From positions 1 through 44,286 of the forward strand of contig MEOE01000002.1 of assembly GCA_001768565.1 (NCBI GenBank): 44,286 nt of DNA. The letters are read 5' to 3'. Of this stretch, positions 1-7,471 are shown piece after piece. The translations under genes were made by a program, and so were the position numbers. The first letter of the stretch is position 1, and every line of letters starts with the position of its first letter. The notes under the pieces were generated by a model. The model was not told the DNA's origin, made no database searches, and saw nothing but the letters and a program-made list of their open reading frames with translations. This DNA is from Bacteroidetes bacterium GWF2_33_16. GTDB lineage: Bacteria; Bacteroidota; Bacteroidia; Bacteroidales; UBA12077.

Positions 1-34
1 AAATTTCTTTGTCAGTTGAGTTTTTTTTCTTCAT
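1..34 (-). CDS. possible 5' end of a gene leaving the window
   Basis: On the minus strand an ATG at 34-32 opens a frame reading MKKKNSTDKEI before the window ends. The lysine-rich start looks like a plausible N-terminus, and an inverted repeat (42-65) sits a few bases upstream where an operator or promoter could lie. Only eleven full codons are visible, so no family can be named and chance remains a real alternative. Confidence 0.3.
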   Translation of the reverse strand, partial: MKKKNSTDKEI

Positions 35-41
35 ACGATTG

Positions 42-65
42 CACTTTAATTTGTCAATTAAAGTG
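42..65. repeat. inverted repeat, possible operator
   Basis: ACTTTAAT and ATTAAAGT form a perfect 8-bp inverted repeat around TTGTCA, extended by one C-G pair. It lies about 8 bp upstream of the possible minus-strand start at 34. There is no T-tract on either side, so a terminator is unlikely. A dimeric regulator site is a guess from position only. Confidence 0.35.
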
Positions 66-418
66 TCAACCTATTTCAGGACAAGACAGTTTCTAAATTT
101 GCCTACAATGGTTGCGCTTACATTTTGTGCGGGTACTCTATTTTTTGGTAATTAAGTTAAAGGTAGTAAAAAAATACGTGCCTGCCAAGGCTGGTAGACT
201 GAAGGCATTTAAATGGTGGTAGGAAGACAACACAAAAAAACAGAATAAAACGGCTTGTCTGCTTTAGGAATGTTAGCGCTATTAATGTTCCTAACCACCT
301 TTAATAAATTTATAGACAGTATAAAAAATCATAAACCGTCTGAATTGACCGTAGAGAAATCTCCGTAGGCAAAACAGTATCTTTTAAGAAATGTTCTTAT
401 CGAGCGTTTTTTATCTTT
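66..418. other. non-coding stretch with palindromic element
   Basis: I see no convincing gene here. The stretch lies downstream of the minus-strand MORN gene. It holds a 13-bp hairpin with G-U pairs (264-294), and two segments (about 150-190 and 296-316) that resemble parts of the gap at 4130-4180, including GTAGTAAAAA beside a short GC-rich palindrome. Confidence 0.5.
264..294 (+). repeat. imperfect hairpin
   Basis: TTAGGAA and TTCCTAA are perfectly complementary, and the stem continues inward to about 13 pairs if G-U pairs are allowed, leaving a loop of about 5 nt. The G-U pairs favour folding of a plus-strand transcript. No T-tract follows, so it is not a standard terminator. Function unknown. 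Confidence 0.4.
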
Positions 419-2320
419 TTAGAATACTTTCTCTTCTACTAATTCTCCATTTTTATAAAATTCTTCTTTAGATTTTTCTCCAGTTTCGCTCCACATTATT
501 TGTTTTCCCTCTTTCTTATCATTATTGAATTTTACGGTTGAAGAAACTATTCCGTTTTCATAATACCACTTCCATTCTCCTGTTCTCATATTATTTACCA
601 TTTCTCCTTCGGAATATGCCTGACCGGATTCAAAAAAGTATTTTTGCAGACCTGTCAACATGCCATTAACATATTGTAATTCCTCAATTGTATTGCCATT
701 AGATTCGTAGTGCACTTTCCATAACCCGTTTCTAAGGCCGTCTTTTATTTCGCCAGTTTCAAATACTGATAAACCATCTTTATAATAAGAATTATAATTG
801 CCAAAACCGTTCTTAACAATTTGGTTTTCATTGATATCCCAAGAATTCATTAATAAATACATATCATTTAGGAATTCACCTTCTTCTTTTATTTTTCCAT
901 TTTCATAAAAGATTTTCCATTTGCCAACCTTAATTCCATCTCTCACTTCTCCTGTTAACAATACTTGTCCGGTAGGTGAAAATGATTTGTAAATACCATT
1001 ACCATTAACTACCAGTTGATTTCCATTTATGTCCCATGCGTTTTTTATAGAGATTTTATCAGAATAATCAATTTCTTCGAACAATTGACCGTTTTCGAAA
1101 TAGGTAATCCAATTTCCAAAAGGTTTTCCTTCTTTCATATTTCCATTGGAACTTAATTGACCATTAGTATAATAAGATTTCCAAATACTATCTTGGGCAT
1201 TTCTATTGAAAAATCCAGACTGTAATAATCCCCCATTTTCATATTTATAAATCCATTTTCCATGCATCCTGCCTTCATAAAAACTGCCTGAATCACTTAA
1301 AATACCATTGTTGTAATAGTTAATCCATACTCCATGTTCAAGGCCTTTTTTATAATTTCCAATTTTTTTTAATTGCCCGGTCTCGTTGTACCATTGCCAT
1401 AAACTATCAGGAAACCCATTATTATAGTATCCAATTAATTGTATATTCCCGTTTTCGTAATAATAAGTCCATTTACCATGTTCTTTACTTTTCATTAGTT
1501 CTCCCTCAGACATCTTTTTTCCTGATTCATACTTATATGTTTTTAATCCACTCACACCCTCGTTTATTTTTACTATTAAGAATAATAAAATAACAAAACT
1601 TACCATTATTAAAGGTGTTCTGAATCTTTGATTAGAAGGTCTTCCATCAAAATCCTTTGATTTTAGTTTTAGTAATAATTCATTTGACAATCTTCTAAAG
1701 GCAAATCTATATCCAGCATAAATAGCTAATCCATAGAACAGGATATCCATAGGATTAAATGATTCTATTAGTATGCTTATGATTAAACTAAAATTCAGAT
1801 AAGTAAGGGTTTCAAAATATCCAAATGATTGTTCTTGAGCTATTAACCCCACTTGAATAAATAAATTACCGAAAATGCATCCAAATAATGACAATGCAGC
1901 ACCTAGGTAACCATATTTTTTATCAATACCTGCACCAAAGAATTGAACTGAATAACCTACTACTATTCCAACTCCAATTGCCATATATCCAATCTGAAAC
2001 TTGGTTGCAAGAGTTATAATAGCCCATATAATTGCACTCAGAAAAGTTGCCAAAGAACCCGCAATTAATGCATAAATGAAATCCTGATGATTTTTAAGCT
2101 TATTTATTGCATTTTCATCTAGTTTAATTATAATTTCTTCATTACTTATTTCTTTTTCAATAGCAGTGCTTTCGATAACTGAAGTATCGTGTTTAAAATT
2201 TACACAAGTACCTTCAAAATCAGCAATTTTATTTGTAAGACTGCATATTGTACCCATTTTGAGGTCAAGTTTTCTGTTAATGCATTTTCTGCAAAATTCG
2301 AGATGTTCTTTTCGTGTCAT
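419..2320 (-). CDS. membrane protein with MORN_2-type repeats
   Basis: This 633-aa protein has three visible parts. Residues 10-39 carry a spaced cysteine set (C10, C13, C26, C39) that looks like a small zinc-ribbon-like head. Residues about 80-210 hold roughly five hydrophobic segments, and another membrane helix follows at about 233-252. From about 262 to the C-terminus there are many repeats of the form GxWxxYYENGxLxxxGxYxxG, the MORN_2 / YwqK-like repeat common in Bacteroidota proteins. The repeats probably lie outside the membrane as a beta-rich surface, which is inference. Automatic tools often label such proteins toxin-antitoxin YwqK-family antitoxin, but nothing here shows a toxin partner. 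Function unknown. It is the last of a run of minus-strand accessory genes. Confidence 0.8.
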   Translation of the reverse strand: MTRKEHLEFCRKCINRKLDLKMGTICSLTNKIADFEGTCVNFKHDTSVIESTAIEKEISNEEIIIKLDENAINKLKNHQDFIYALIAGSLATFLSAIIWAIITLATKFQIGYMAIGVGIVVGYSVQFFGAGIDKKYGYLGAALSLFGCIFGNLFIQVGLIAQEQSFGYFETLTYLNFSLIISILIESFNPMDILFYGLAIYAGYRFAFRRLSNELLLKLKSKDFDGRPSNQRFRTPLIMVSFVILLFLIVKINEGVSGLKTYKYESGKKMSEGELMKSKEHGKWTYYYENGNIQLIGYYNNGFPDSLWQWYNETGQLKKIGNYKKGLEHGVWINYYNNGILSDSGSFYEGRMHGKWIYKYENGGLLQSGFFNRNAQDSIWKSYYTNGQLSSNGNMKEGKPFGNWITYFENGQLFEEIDYSDKISIKNAWDINGNQLVVNGNGIYKSFSPTGQVLLTGEVRDGIKVGKWKIFYENGKIKEEGEFLNDMYLLMNSWDINENQIVKNGFGNYNSYYKDGLSVFETGEIKDGLRNGLWKVHYESNGNTIEELQYVNGMLTGLQKYFFESGQAYSEGEMVNNMRTGEWKWYYENGIVSSTVKFNNDKKEGKQIMWSETGEKSKEEFYKNGELVEEKVF

Positions 2321-2378
2321 GTATTGTGTTTTTAATAAATGCTTAATAGAGTTTGTGGCCTAATGTTAGCAAACGTAT

Positions 2379-3044
2379 TTATTCCAATTCAATCCTATAA
2401 AAGTTAGGAACTGCATTTTTAAATTTGCCAGTTTCATAAAAGAAATTTGCCATTTCTAATGCATTACCTTGTGAGTTTTTATTTGAACTTAAAGTATACC
2501 AGTTTGGCATCATATAGACTTCTGACTTAACTATTGTGCCTGTTTGATCAGCAATTGTATTAAGTTCATCCAAATTATCTGAATTTTCCACCTTAACTAA
2601 AAACTCATCACTATAACTCATATAATCATATTGTACTCCTCCAAATAACATATCACAATCATATACATAGCTAGCAAATATAACTATTTCATTCTTGTAA
2701 AATTTTTCAATTATATTTTTAATTTCACTACAATTCATACTAGATGTAAATTTGCATAAAGCTTTTTTACTATTAATATTGTATTCATTAATTTCGACTT
2801 CAAAATTAGAATCAAGTGTTGCTTCATCTTCTATAAATGAGTAAATTTCACTATTAGTAGCTGAATAATCAAAGCCGATGAAAATATAATTTTGTAAAAT
2901 ATTACTACCAATACTTATTTTTTCCGACTGCTCATAATAGTAGTGTTTTTCAAGACAGTTATTATCAGATTCTGATATGTTGTTTTCTTCACAAGAGAAT
3001 AGAATTACAATGAGTATTCCAGGCGAAATTAAAGTTCTTTTCAT
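2379..3044 (-). CDS. hypothetical lipoprotein
   Basis: This 221-aa protein starts with a short signal peptide ending in a lipobox-like ILFSC, so Cys18 is the likely lipidated residue and the protein is probably envelope anchored. The mature part is acidic and rich in Asn, Ser and Tyr. I recognise no catalytic motif or domain. The segment near residues 155-200, which ends with a near-normal MPNWYTLSSN, recalls small beta-rich extracellular domains, but I cannot name a family. The gap before the upstream minus-strand gene (191 bp) contains a strong hairpin, so it is probably transcribed separately. Confidence 0.75.
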   Translation of the reverse strand: MKRTLISPGILIVILFSCEENNISESDNNCLEKHYYYEQSEKISIGSNILQNYIFIGFDYSATNSEIYSFIEDEATLDSNFEVEINEYNINSKKALCKFTSSMNCSEIKNIIEKFYKNEIVIFASYVYDCDMLFGGVQYDYMSYSDEFLVKVENSDNLDELNTIADQTGTIVKSEVYMMPNWYTLSSNKNSQGNALEMANFFYETGKFKNAVPNFYRIELE

Positions 3045-3132
3045 TTTTATTATTTATTTTATTGAATTCTGTGTCTCTCTCATAATATGTTTGCTACGGT
3101 CCACGGTTTTGTTACGTGCGGGTTTGCCTCGT

Positions 3133-3161
3133 GTTTCATTATCACCCGTTGATAATGAAAC
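3133..3161. repeat. perfect 12-bp inverted repeat
   Basis: GTTTCATTATCA and TGATAATGAAAC pair perfectly around the loop CCCGT, and the next A-T pair also matches. It lies in the gap between two minus-strand accessory genes, about 75 bp after the stop of the upstream one. Neither strand shows a T-run after the stem, so it may be an mRNA-end stabiliser, a protein site or part of a dispersed repeat. Confidence 0.5.
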
Positions 3162-3235
3162 ATAAAAGTAATGAAACCATATTAAACGACAAAACCCCGT
3201 CTTAAATTTGAACAGCTGTTACAGGCTGGTATTAA

Positions 3236-4087
3236 CTACTGAAGATGAATACTAATTGGGAATGTCATCTTTATATTTACAGGTTTATCCTTCATATAGC
3301 CACACTCAAAATTAAATGAATTTCCTAATGCCCTTAAAATTGATTGTTCAATATATCCATTTCCACAACTTCTTTCAAATTTTATATTTTTAAGTTGTGA
3401 GTTTTTATCGATAACAAAACTTAGAAGGAATCTACCACAGAAAATATCACTTTCAATTATAGGACTATAAAAGCGAAGATTCTTTTGAAATTCAATTCTA
3501 AAGTTGCTTTCTTTATTCCTATAAACTGGCATACTGTCACATATATAAAATGCTGAATCATTTAATTGTGTTTCGTATGTAATAAATTCAGGATAGACAA
3601 AATTTGAATATTTAATCATCCATAATGTATCTTTTTCACTATCCAGTACATTAAATACTCCCAGTTTTTCTAAAGGAATAATTGTCTTTGCGAAACCTTT
3701 TTCAATTAGATTACCATGTTTTCTTGATAAAAAGAACAAAGAGTCATTGACTTGCATGTAATTCCAATTTTCAGAATATTGATTATAGTAAACTGTAACA
3801 ATAGAGTCATGGATAGTCTTGAATGAATATATTTTATTTTCATGAAAAATTCTCTCATTATCATAATAAAAGCAATATTCTAATTTTGCAGAATCATTAT
3901 CAAATTTTATAAGTTCACGCGAATAGTCGGCCCGATAATATATATTTTTAGCATAGAAAGAAAGAATATCTACAGAATCAGATTCAGAATAATATTTTAT
4001 CTGATTGTCAAGCAGCAAAGTGTCTTGAGAATAACTTTTACTACTGATTAAAAATAAAAACAAAAAAATATATACTGAACTTTTCAT
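3236..4087 (-). CDS. secreted protein with TonB C-terminal-like domain
   Basis: This 283-aa protein has a clean signal peptide (hydrophobic residues about 4-16, cleavage near SYS-Q). The middle 170 residues are not recognised. The last 80 residues read as a TonB_C-like fold: GRFLLSFVIDKNSQLKNIKF, then a small CGNG turn, a helix with SILRAL, and a closing FPISIHL strand. In Bacteroidota this domain often occurs in proteins that do not energise receptors, and here there is no N-terminal membrane anchor of the usual TonB type, so an energy-transducer role is doubtful. It is a single gene flanked by gaps with hairpins. The domain call is fairly sure; the function is unknown. Confidence 0.75.
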   Translation of the reverse strand: MKSSVYIFLFLFLISSKSYSQDTLLLDNQIKYYSESDSVDILSFYAKNIYYRADYSRELIKFDNDSAKLEYCFYYDNERIFHENKIYSFKTIHDSIVTVYYNQYSENWNYMQVNDSLFFLSRKHGNLIEKGFAKTIIPLEKLGVFNVLDSEKDTLWMIKYSNFVYPEFITYETQLNDSAFYICDSMPVYRNKESNFRIEFQKNLRFYSPIIESDIFCGRFLLSFVIDKNSQLKNIKFERSCGNGYIEQSILRALGNSFNFECGYMKDKPVNIKMTFPISIHLQ

Positions 4088-4157
4088 AATACTTGCCTGT
4101 AACGGTCTCGGGATAGCCCTGATTTCCTATCCACCATTAATAAAGTTTAAATGTAGT

Positions 4158-4178
4158 AAAAACTTGCCTACTGGCAAG
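4158..4178 (-). terminator. likely intrinsic terminator
   Basis: On the minus strand CTTGCC, loop AGTA and GGCAAG are followed directly by TTTTT. The hairpin lies 70 nt past the stop of the TPR-DUF2971 gene and would end the peptide / radical SAM / TPR transcript. The stem is only 6 bp, so moderate confidence. Confidence 0.5.
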
Positions 4179-4212
4179 CAGGTGTTTGAAAACCTGGTAA
4201 TGATAATTTCGA

Positions 4213-4229
4213 CTGAGGTAGAACCTCAG
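4213..4229. repeat. short hairpin after the TPR-DUF2971 gene
   Basis: CTGAGGT and ACCTCAG pair around AGA, 18 nt downstream of the minus-strand stop at 4248. No T-tract follows, so by itself it is a poor terminator. It may protect the 3' end or act together with the hairpin at 4158-4178. Confidence 0.35.
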
Positions 4230-4247
4230 CCGGACTGGGGGTGTATA

Positions 4248-5765
4248 TTATTTGTAAGGCAAACGTGAAATCTTAATTTTCGGAAACACCTTTTCGTAAC
4301 GGTAGTGAAAAGCTGCGAACCATTCATTTACTCTATCTACTTTAGGTCCTAAAGTGATTTGATATACAGTATCTTTAATAGAAACCAGCTCTATGTAAAC
4401 TCTAGGTGAGCTTATCCCCACATTGTATTTCTTTGGAAACTCTATTCCCTTTATGACTAAGCGCACTTCATTTTCGTTTTTGTAAGCATCGCTTTTAAAT
4501 AAAAAGGCAATTTGGTTCAGGTATTTCTCCAATACAGTGCTATTTTCCACTTTTTTTGTGTAATTATATACTTTTACTTTAAGTTCTTCCATCAAATTCT
4601 CTAGTTCCTTACTCTTATTTGATTTTGGTATATAGAACTTGTCAAGCCCATTACGCATTACGTAAACCACGTGATATAAATTTATATCGCTTTCATCTTC
4701 TAAACGGGCTTCTCTATTTTTTTCGTTTGATAGAAAGTCCTTGATATCCTCAATAAATTTTTGTTTAAACAGAGTTATAGCGCATCCTTTGGCCTCTATA
4801 CCTCTATCTTTTCCATAAAATCGCCACATATTAAGATTGTCTTGCATATCCTTAGTTACAAAGCTACCTATAAAGGGTTTCGGTGAAAAAGCTTTGGCAG
4901 AAAAGCCATTTTTACTTGAAGCATAAGACTTGTCATAGATAAAACTAAAGAACTCCTTACCTTCTGATGGATCATTCATACAATTTCCTTCGGATATTTG
5001 AAATTTGTTGTTGTTCAATACTAAACTTTCAAGTACTGATAAACTGGTATAATGAGTGATAAAATTCCTGTTAATTAATAATGTGTTTTTGATATTATTA
5101 ATTAACTCTCCAATAAACCACAACTCAGGGACTTTAATCTGCTCTTTTAATTCTTCTATATAACCTTGGGCATACTTAGTACCTACATCCTTCTCATCCT
5201 TTGTGATTTCCAAATATTTATCAAAGTCAGATTTGATTTCATTCAGGTCAAATTTTATTTTATTTAGGTCAAAATTTTTACCTTTTTTTGATAATTTTTC
5301 TTTTTTTGCTAACCCTCTACCATAATATGCTTTTGCAAAATCAGGGCTGATTTCAATAGCTTTAGTATAATCGTCAATAGCTTTGTTATATATTTTTTTT
5401 GCTTTCCAAACATTTCCACGGTTAGAGTAATAATGATCTGTATAATCTGTTGCGTTTTTGATAGCTTTTGTAAAATCGTCAATTGCTTTATTATAATCTC
5501 CTCTAATTACCCATACAAGCCCCCTGTTATAGAATGCTAAATGATAGTTTGGATCGTGCTTTAACGCTTTACAATAATTTGAAAAGGCACCATCGTAATC
5601 TTTTAAATCGTGCAAAACATATCCCTTCCAAACATACAGTTCCGCTGCTTTACTCTCTTCTTTTTCAATAACTTCATCTGGTAGTAAATCAATTATATCC
5701 TTAAACTTGCTTTCCTTATAAAGTGCTTCAAGTTTTTTTATAAGATTACTGGTGGTTTCTTCCAT
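4248..5765 (-). CDS. TPR protein with DUF2971 domain
   Basis: This 505-aa protein has two parts. Residues about 35-165 are four or so tetratricopeptide repeats (A-F-NYCKAL-DPNYHLAFYNRG, then D-Y-KAIDDFTKAI and A-YYGRG), a protein-binding scaffold. Residues about 230-490 match DUF2971: ITHYTSLSVLESL, then CMNDPSEG, then a conserved FIGSFVTKD-x-LNMWRFYG block. DUF2971 is found in many bacterial accessory genes, sometimes next to defence genes, and its biochemical role is not settled. No signal peptide is visible, so it is likely cytoplasmic. The start lies 44 bp after the stop of the radical SAM gene on the same strand, so the two are probably co-transcribed; a link in function is inference. 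Confidence 0.8.
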   Translation of the reverse strand: MEETTSNLIKKLEALYKESKFKDIIDLLPDEVIEKEESKAAELYVWKGYVLHDLKDYDGAFSNYCKALKHDPNYHLAFYNRGLVWVIRGDYNKAIDDFTKAIKNATDYTDHYYSNRGNVWKAKKIYNKAIDDYTKAIEISPDFAKAYYGRGLAKKEKLSKKGKNFDLNKIKFDLNEIKSDFDKYLEITKDEKDVGTKYAQGYIEELKEQIKVPELWFIGELINNIKNTLLINRNFITHYTSLSVLESLVLNNNKFQISEGNCMNDPSEGKEFFSFIYDKSYASSKNGFSAKAFSPKPFIGSFVTKDMQDNLNMWRFYGKDRGIEAKGCAITLFKQKFIEDIKDFLSNEKNREARLEDESDINLYHVVYVMRNGLDKFYIPKSNKSKELENLMEELKVKVYNYTKKVENSTVLEKYLNQIAFLFKSDAYKNENEVRLVIKGIEFPKKYNVGISSPRVYIELVSIKDTVYQITLGPKVDRVNEWFAAFHYRYEKVFPKIKISRLPYK

Positions 5766-5809
5766 AATTATGTTGAGTTGGATTAACGGTATTAAGAAAT
5801 TATGAGCTA

Positions 5810-7267
5810 TTATTTCCTCTCAAGAACCATTTCTTTGTTGAGTTTGGCTATATCACAGAAATATTCATTAACTGCTAATGGGTCTCCAAGATGGTTTTCA
5901 TTTGCATTTCGAACCATGCACATGGTACAAAATTCTTTATCAGAACATTGAATGCATTTGGGAAAGTCATGTTTACGTAAGTTTCTTAAATAATTCACTT
6001 TTTCAGAACTATACCAAATATCATTCAGCGAAGTTTCTCTTACATTACCAACAACATAATCTTGCCAACCAGCACAAGGGTAAACATTTCCATTGTCTGC
6101 GATACAAATAGATAAACTACAAACACTACAAACAAAATCGTCAGGTTTAATATTTTTGTTTTCCTCAGCGTCGGTTTTTATTTGCTCCAAATATTTTGAA
6201 TCATTTGTAATTTTATCGTTAATAACTTCTTTGATTTCATTAATTGATAAACGACAACTTAAATTTTGTGTTGTATGATCATATCTTGCTATGATAACAT
6301 AATCTTCTCCAGCAAATACTCCATGCTTTTTAGCCCAATTAATTACATCATTGTAGCAATTTTTGTTTTGTTTTAATATTGGACAGCTTATTTGTAGTGG
6401 GATATCATTTTCGATTAGTTTTAAAATGGCGTTTTTTGTTTTTTTAAAACTTCCCTTCGTTTGGGTTATCTCATCGTGTATTTTAGAATTCATTGAATAT
6501 AATGAGACTTGAACTCCTAAAAGAGGATTGGCCTTCAGTTCTTTGATAATTTCATCATTAAGTAATGTCAAATTACTAAGCACATTTACTGAAAAATCAT
6601 ATTCTCTGCATTTTTTTAAAAAATCACAAAAATTTTTATGTAACATTGGCTCACCACCACTTATCGTCAAGTGTAACAACTTCATATTTTTACATTGTTC
6701 TAATACATCATAAAATAAATCAGGTTCGATACTCCTTACTTTGGTATCATGTGGAATATAACAATGGAAACATCTTTCGTTACACTTGCTTGTGATTTCT
6801 ATATGCAAGCTTGTAAGTTGAGGTTTACCTTTAAAGTGTTCTTCTAAAAAAAACTGTGTAGATTTTTCAGAGAATGTAACAGATAAGGAAAAATCATTTA
6901 ACTTTTGTGGGTTTAATGATTTGTAGGAAAACTTTATATCTTTTTCATTACATTCCTGTAGTGTTCTACCAGATACAATAAAACCATTCTTTTCAAGTAA
7001 GTAATAAAATTCTTTGACATCTTTCAATATTGTTCTTAATTCAACATCTGGGAATTGCTTATTTATTTTTTTTGCAAGTACATTAAGAGACTGTGGTTTT
7101 CTAGTTAAAACAGACAAAAATATGGCTCCGCTTTCCGATATAATTTTGTCACCGATGTAGTTTTCGTTATTACCAATTCGTTTGTATCCGAAATTCCTAT
7201 TATCGGTTATATATCCAAAAGACTCGTAGTTTCTGAATAATACATTAGATTTTTGCTTAAAAAACAT
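5810..7267 (-). CDS. radical SAM/SPASM peptide maturase with PqqD-like domain
   Basis: This 485-aa enzyme starts with about 110 residues of PqqD-like winged-helix character, the RiPP recognition element that binds leader peptides. The radical SAM core follows, with CNERCFHC (C162, C166, C169) to hold the 4Fe-4S cluster that cleaves S-adenosylmethionine, and GGEP at 204-207. A SPASM region closes the protein, with cysteines at 380, 383, 388, 398, 438, 441, 447, 450 and 471, which should hold two auxiliary clusters. This layout is that of enzymes that crosslink or epimerise ribosomal peptides. A 39-codon peptide gene lies 71 bp upstream on the same strand and is the obvious substrate candidate. 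Which bond is made cannot be told from the sequence. Confidence 0.88.
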   Translation of the reverse strand: MFFKQKSNVLFRNYESFGYITDNRNFGYKRIGNNENYIGDKIISESGAIFLSVLTRKPQSLNVLAKKINKQFPDVELRTILKDVKEFYYLLEKNGFIVSGRTLQECNEKDIKFSYKSLNPQKLNDFSLSVTFSEKSTQFFLEEHFKGKPQLTSLHIEITSKCNERCFHCYIPHDTKVRSIEPDLFYDVLEQCKNMKLLHLTISGGEPMLHKNFCDFLKKCREYDFSVNVLSNLTLLNDEIIKELKANPLLGVQVSLYSMNSKIHDEITQTKGSFKKTKNAILKLIENDIPLQISCPILKQNKNCYNDVINWAKKHGVFAGEDYVIIARYDHTTQNLSCRLSINEIKEVINDKITNDSKYLEQIKTDAEENKNIKPDDFVCSVCSLSICIADNGNVYPCAGWQDYVVGNVRETSLNDIWYSSEKVNYLRNLRKHDFPKCIQCSDKEFCTMCMVRNANENHLGDPLAVNEYFCDIAKLNKEMVLERK

Positions 7268-7338
7268 AATAATTTTTCTTTTGAAATTAGGCGACGAGTT
7301 TTAAATTGCAAAACATCGCCGCCTGATTAATTTGTCTA

Positions 7339-7458
7339 CTAACGTCCACCACGTGGACCTGGTGGATTACATGGTCTTCCACTTGGTCTGCTGTTCGGAC
7401 GGCAATCTGCCATCTTTACAGTGCTTTGTGCCAAGATTTTTGGTTTTGTGTAATTCAT
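7339..7458 (-). CDS. candidate RiPP precursor peptide (39 aa)
   Basis: A short frame from the ATG at 7458 gives a 39-aa peptide. Residues 1-18 (MNYTKPKILAQSTVKMAD) look like a leader, and the rest is a Cys/Arg/Pro/Gly-rich core that starts CRPNSRPSGRPC and ends PRGGR. Arg-Pro recurs every four residues (R20-P21, R24-P25, R28-P29, then P33), with cysteines at 19 and 30. Support for a real gene: a perfect AAGGAGGT five bases before the ATG, its position directly upstream of a radical SAM/SPASM maturase, and composition unlike random AT-rich DNA. The KPxILAQ start is a pattern I loosely associate with small radical-SAM-modified peptides, but I could not check this. No known family is assigned. 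Annotation pipelines may miss it because of its size. Confidence 0.72.
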   Translation of the reverse strand: MNYTKPKILAQSTVKMADCRPNSRPSGRPCNPPGPRGGR

Positions 7459-7463
7459 GAGTT

Positions 7464-7471
7464 ACCTCCTT
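7464..7471 (-). promoter_or_regulatory. consensus Shine-Dalgarno site
   Basis: On the minus strand AAGGAGGT stands five bases before the ATG of the 39-codon peptide gene. It is a full match to the anti-SD core. The other genes I checked here have A-rich leaders with no such site, as is usual in Bacteroidota, so this site both fixes the start and suggests unusually strong or special translation. Confidence 0.7.

Noticed and set aside
419..2320. Toxin-antitoxin label for the MORN_2 repeat protein
   Set aside because: The YwqK antitoxin name is an annotation habit for the repeat; no toxin gene adjoins it and the membrane architecture does not fit.
3236..4087. Genuine TonB energy transducer
   Set aside because: The protein has a cleavable signal instead of a membrane anchor, and no Pro-rich linker or ExbB/ExbD neighbours, so only the fold is claimed.
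60..4200. Chromosomal integron array with attC sites between the accessory genes
   Set aside because: The gaps have hairpins and recurrent motifs, but I found no consistent GTTRRRY / RYYYAAC pairs and no integrase in the window.
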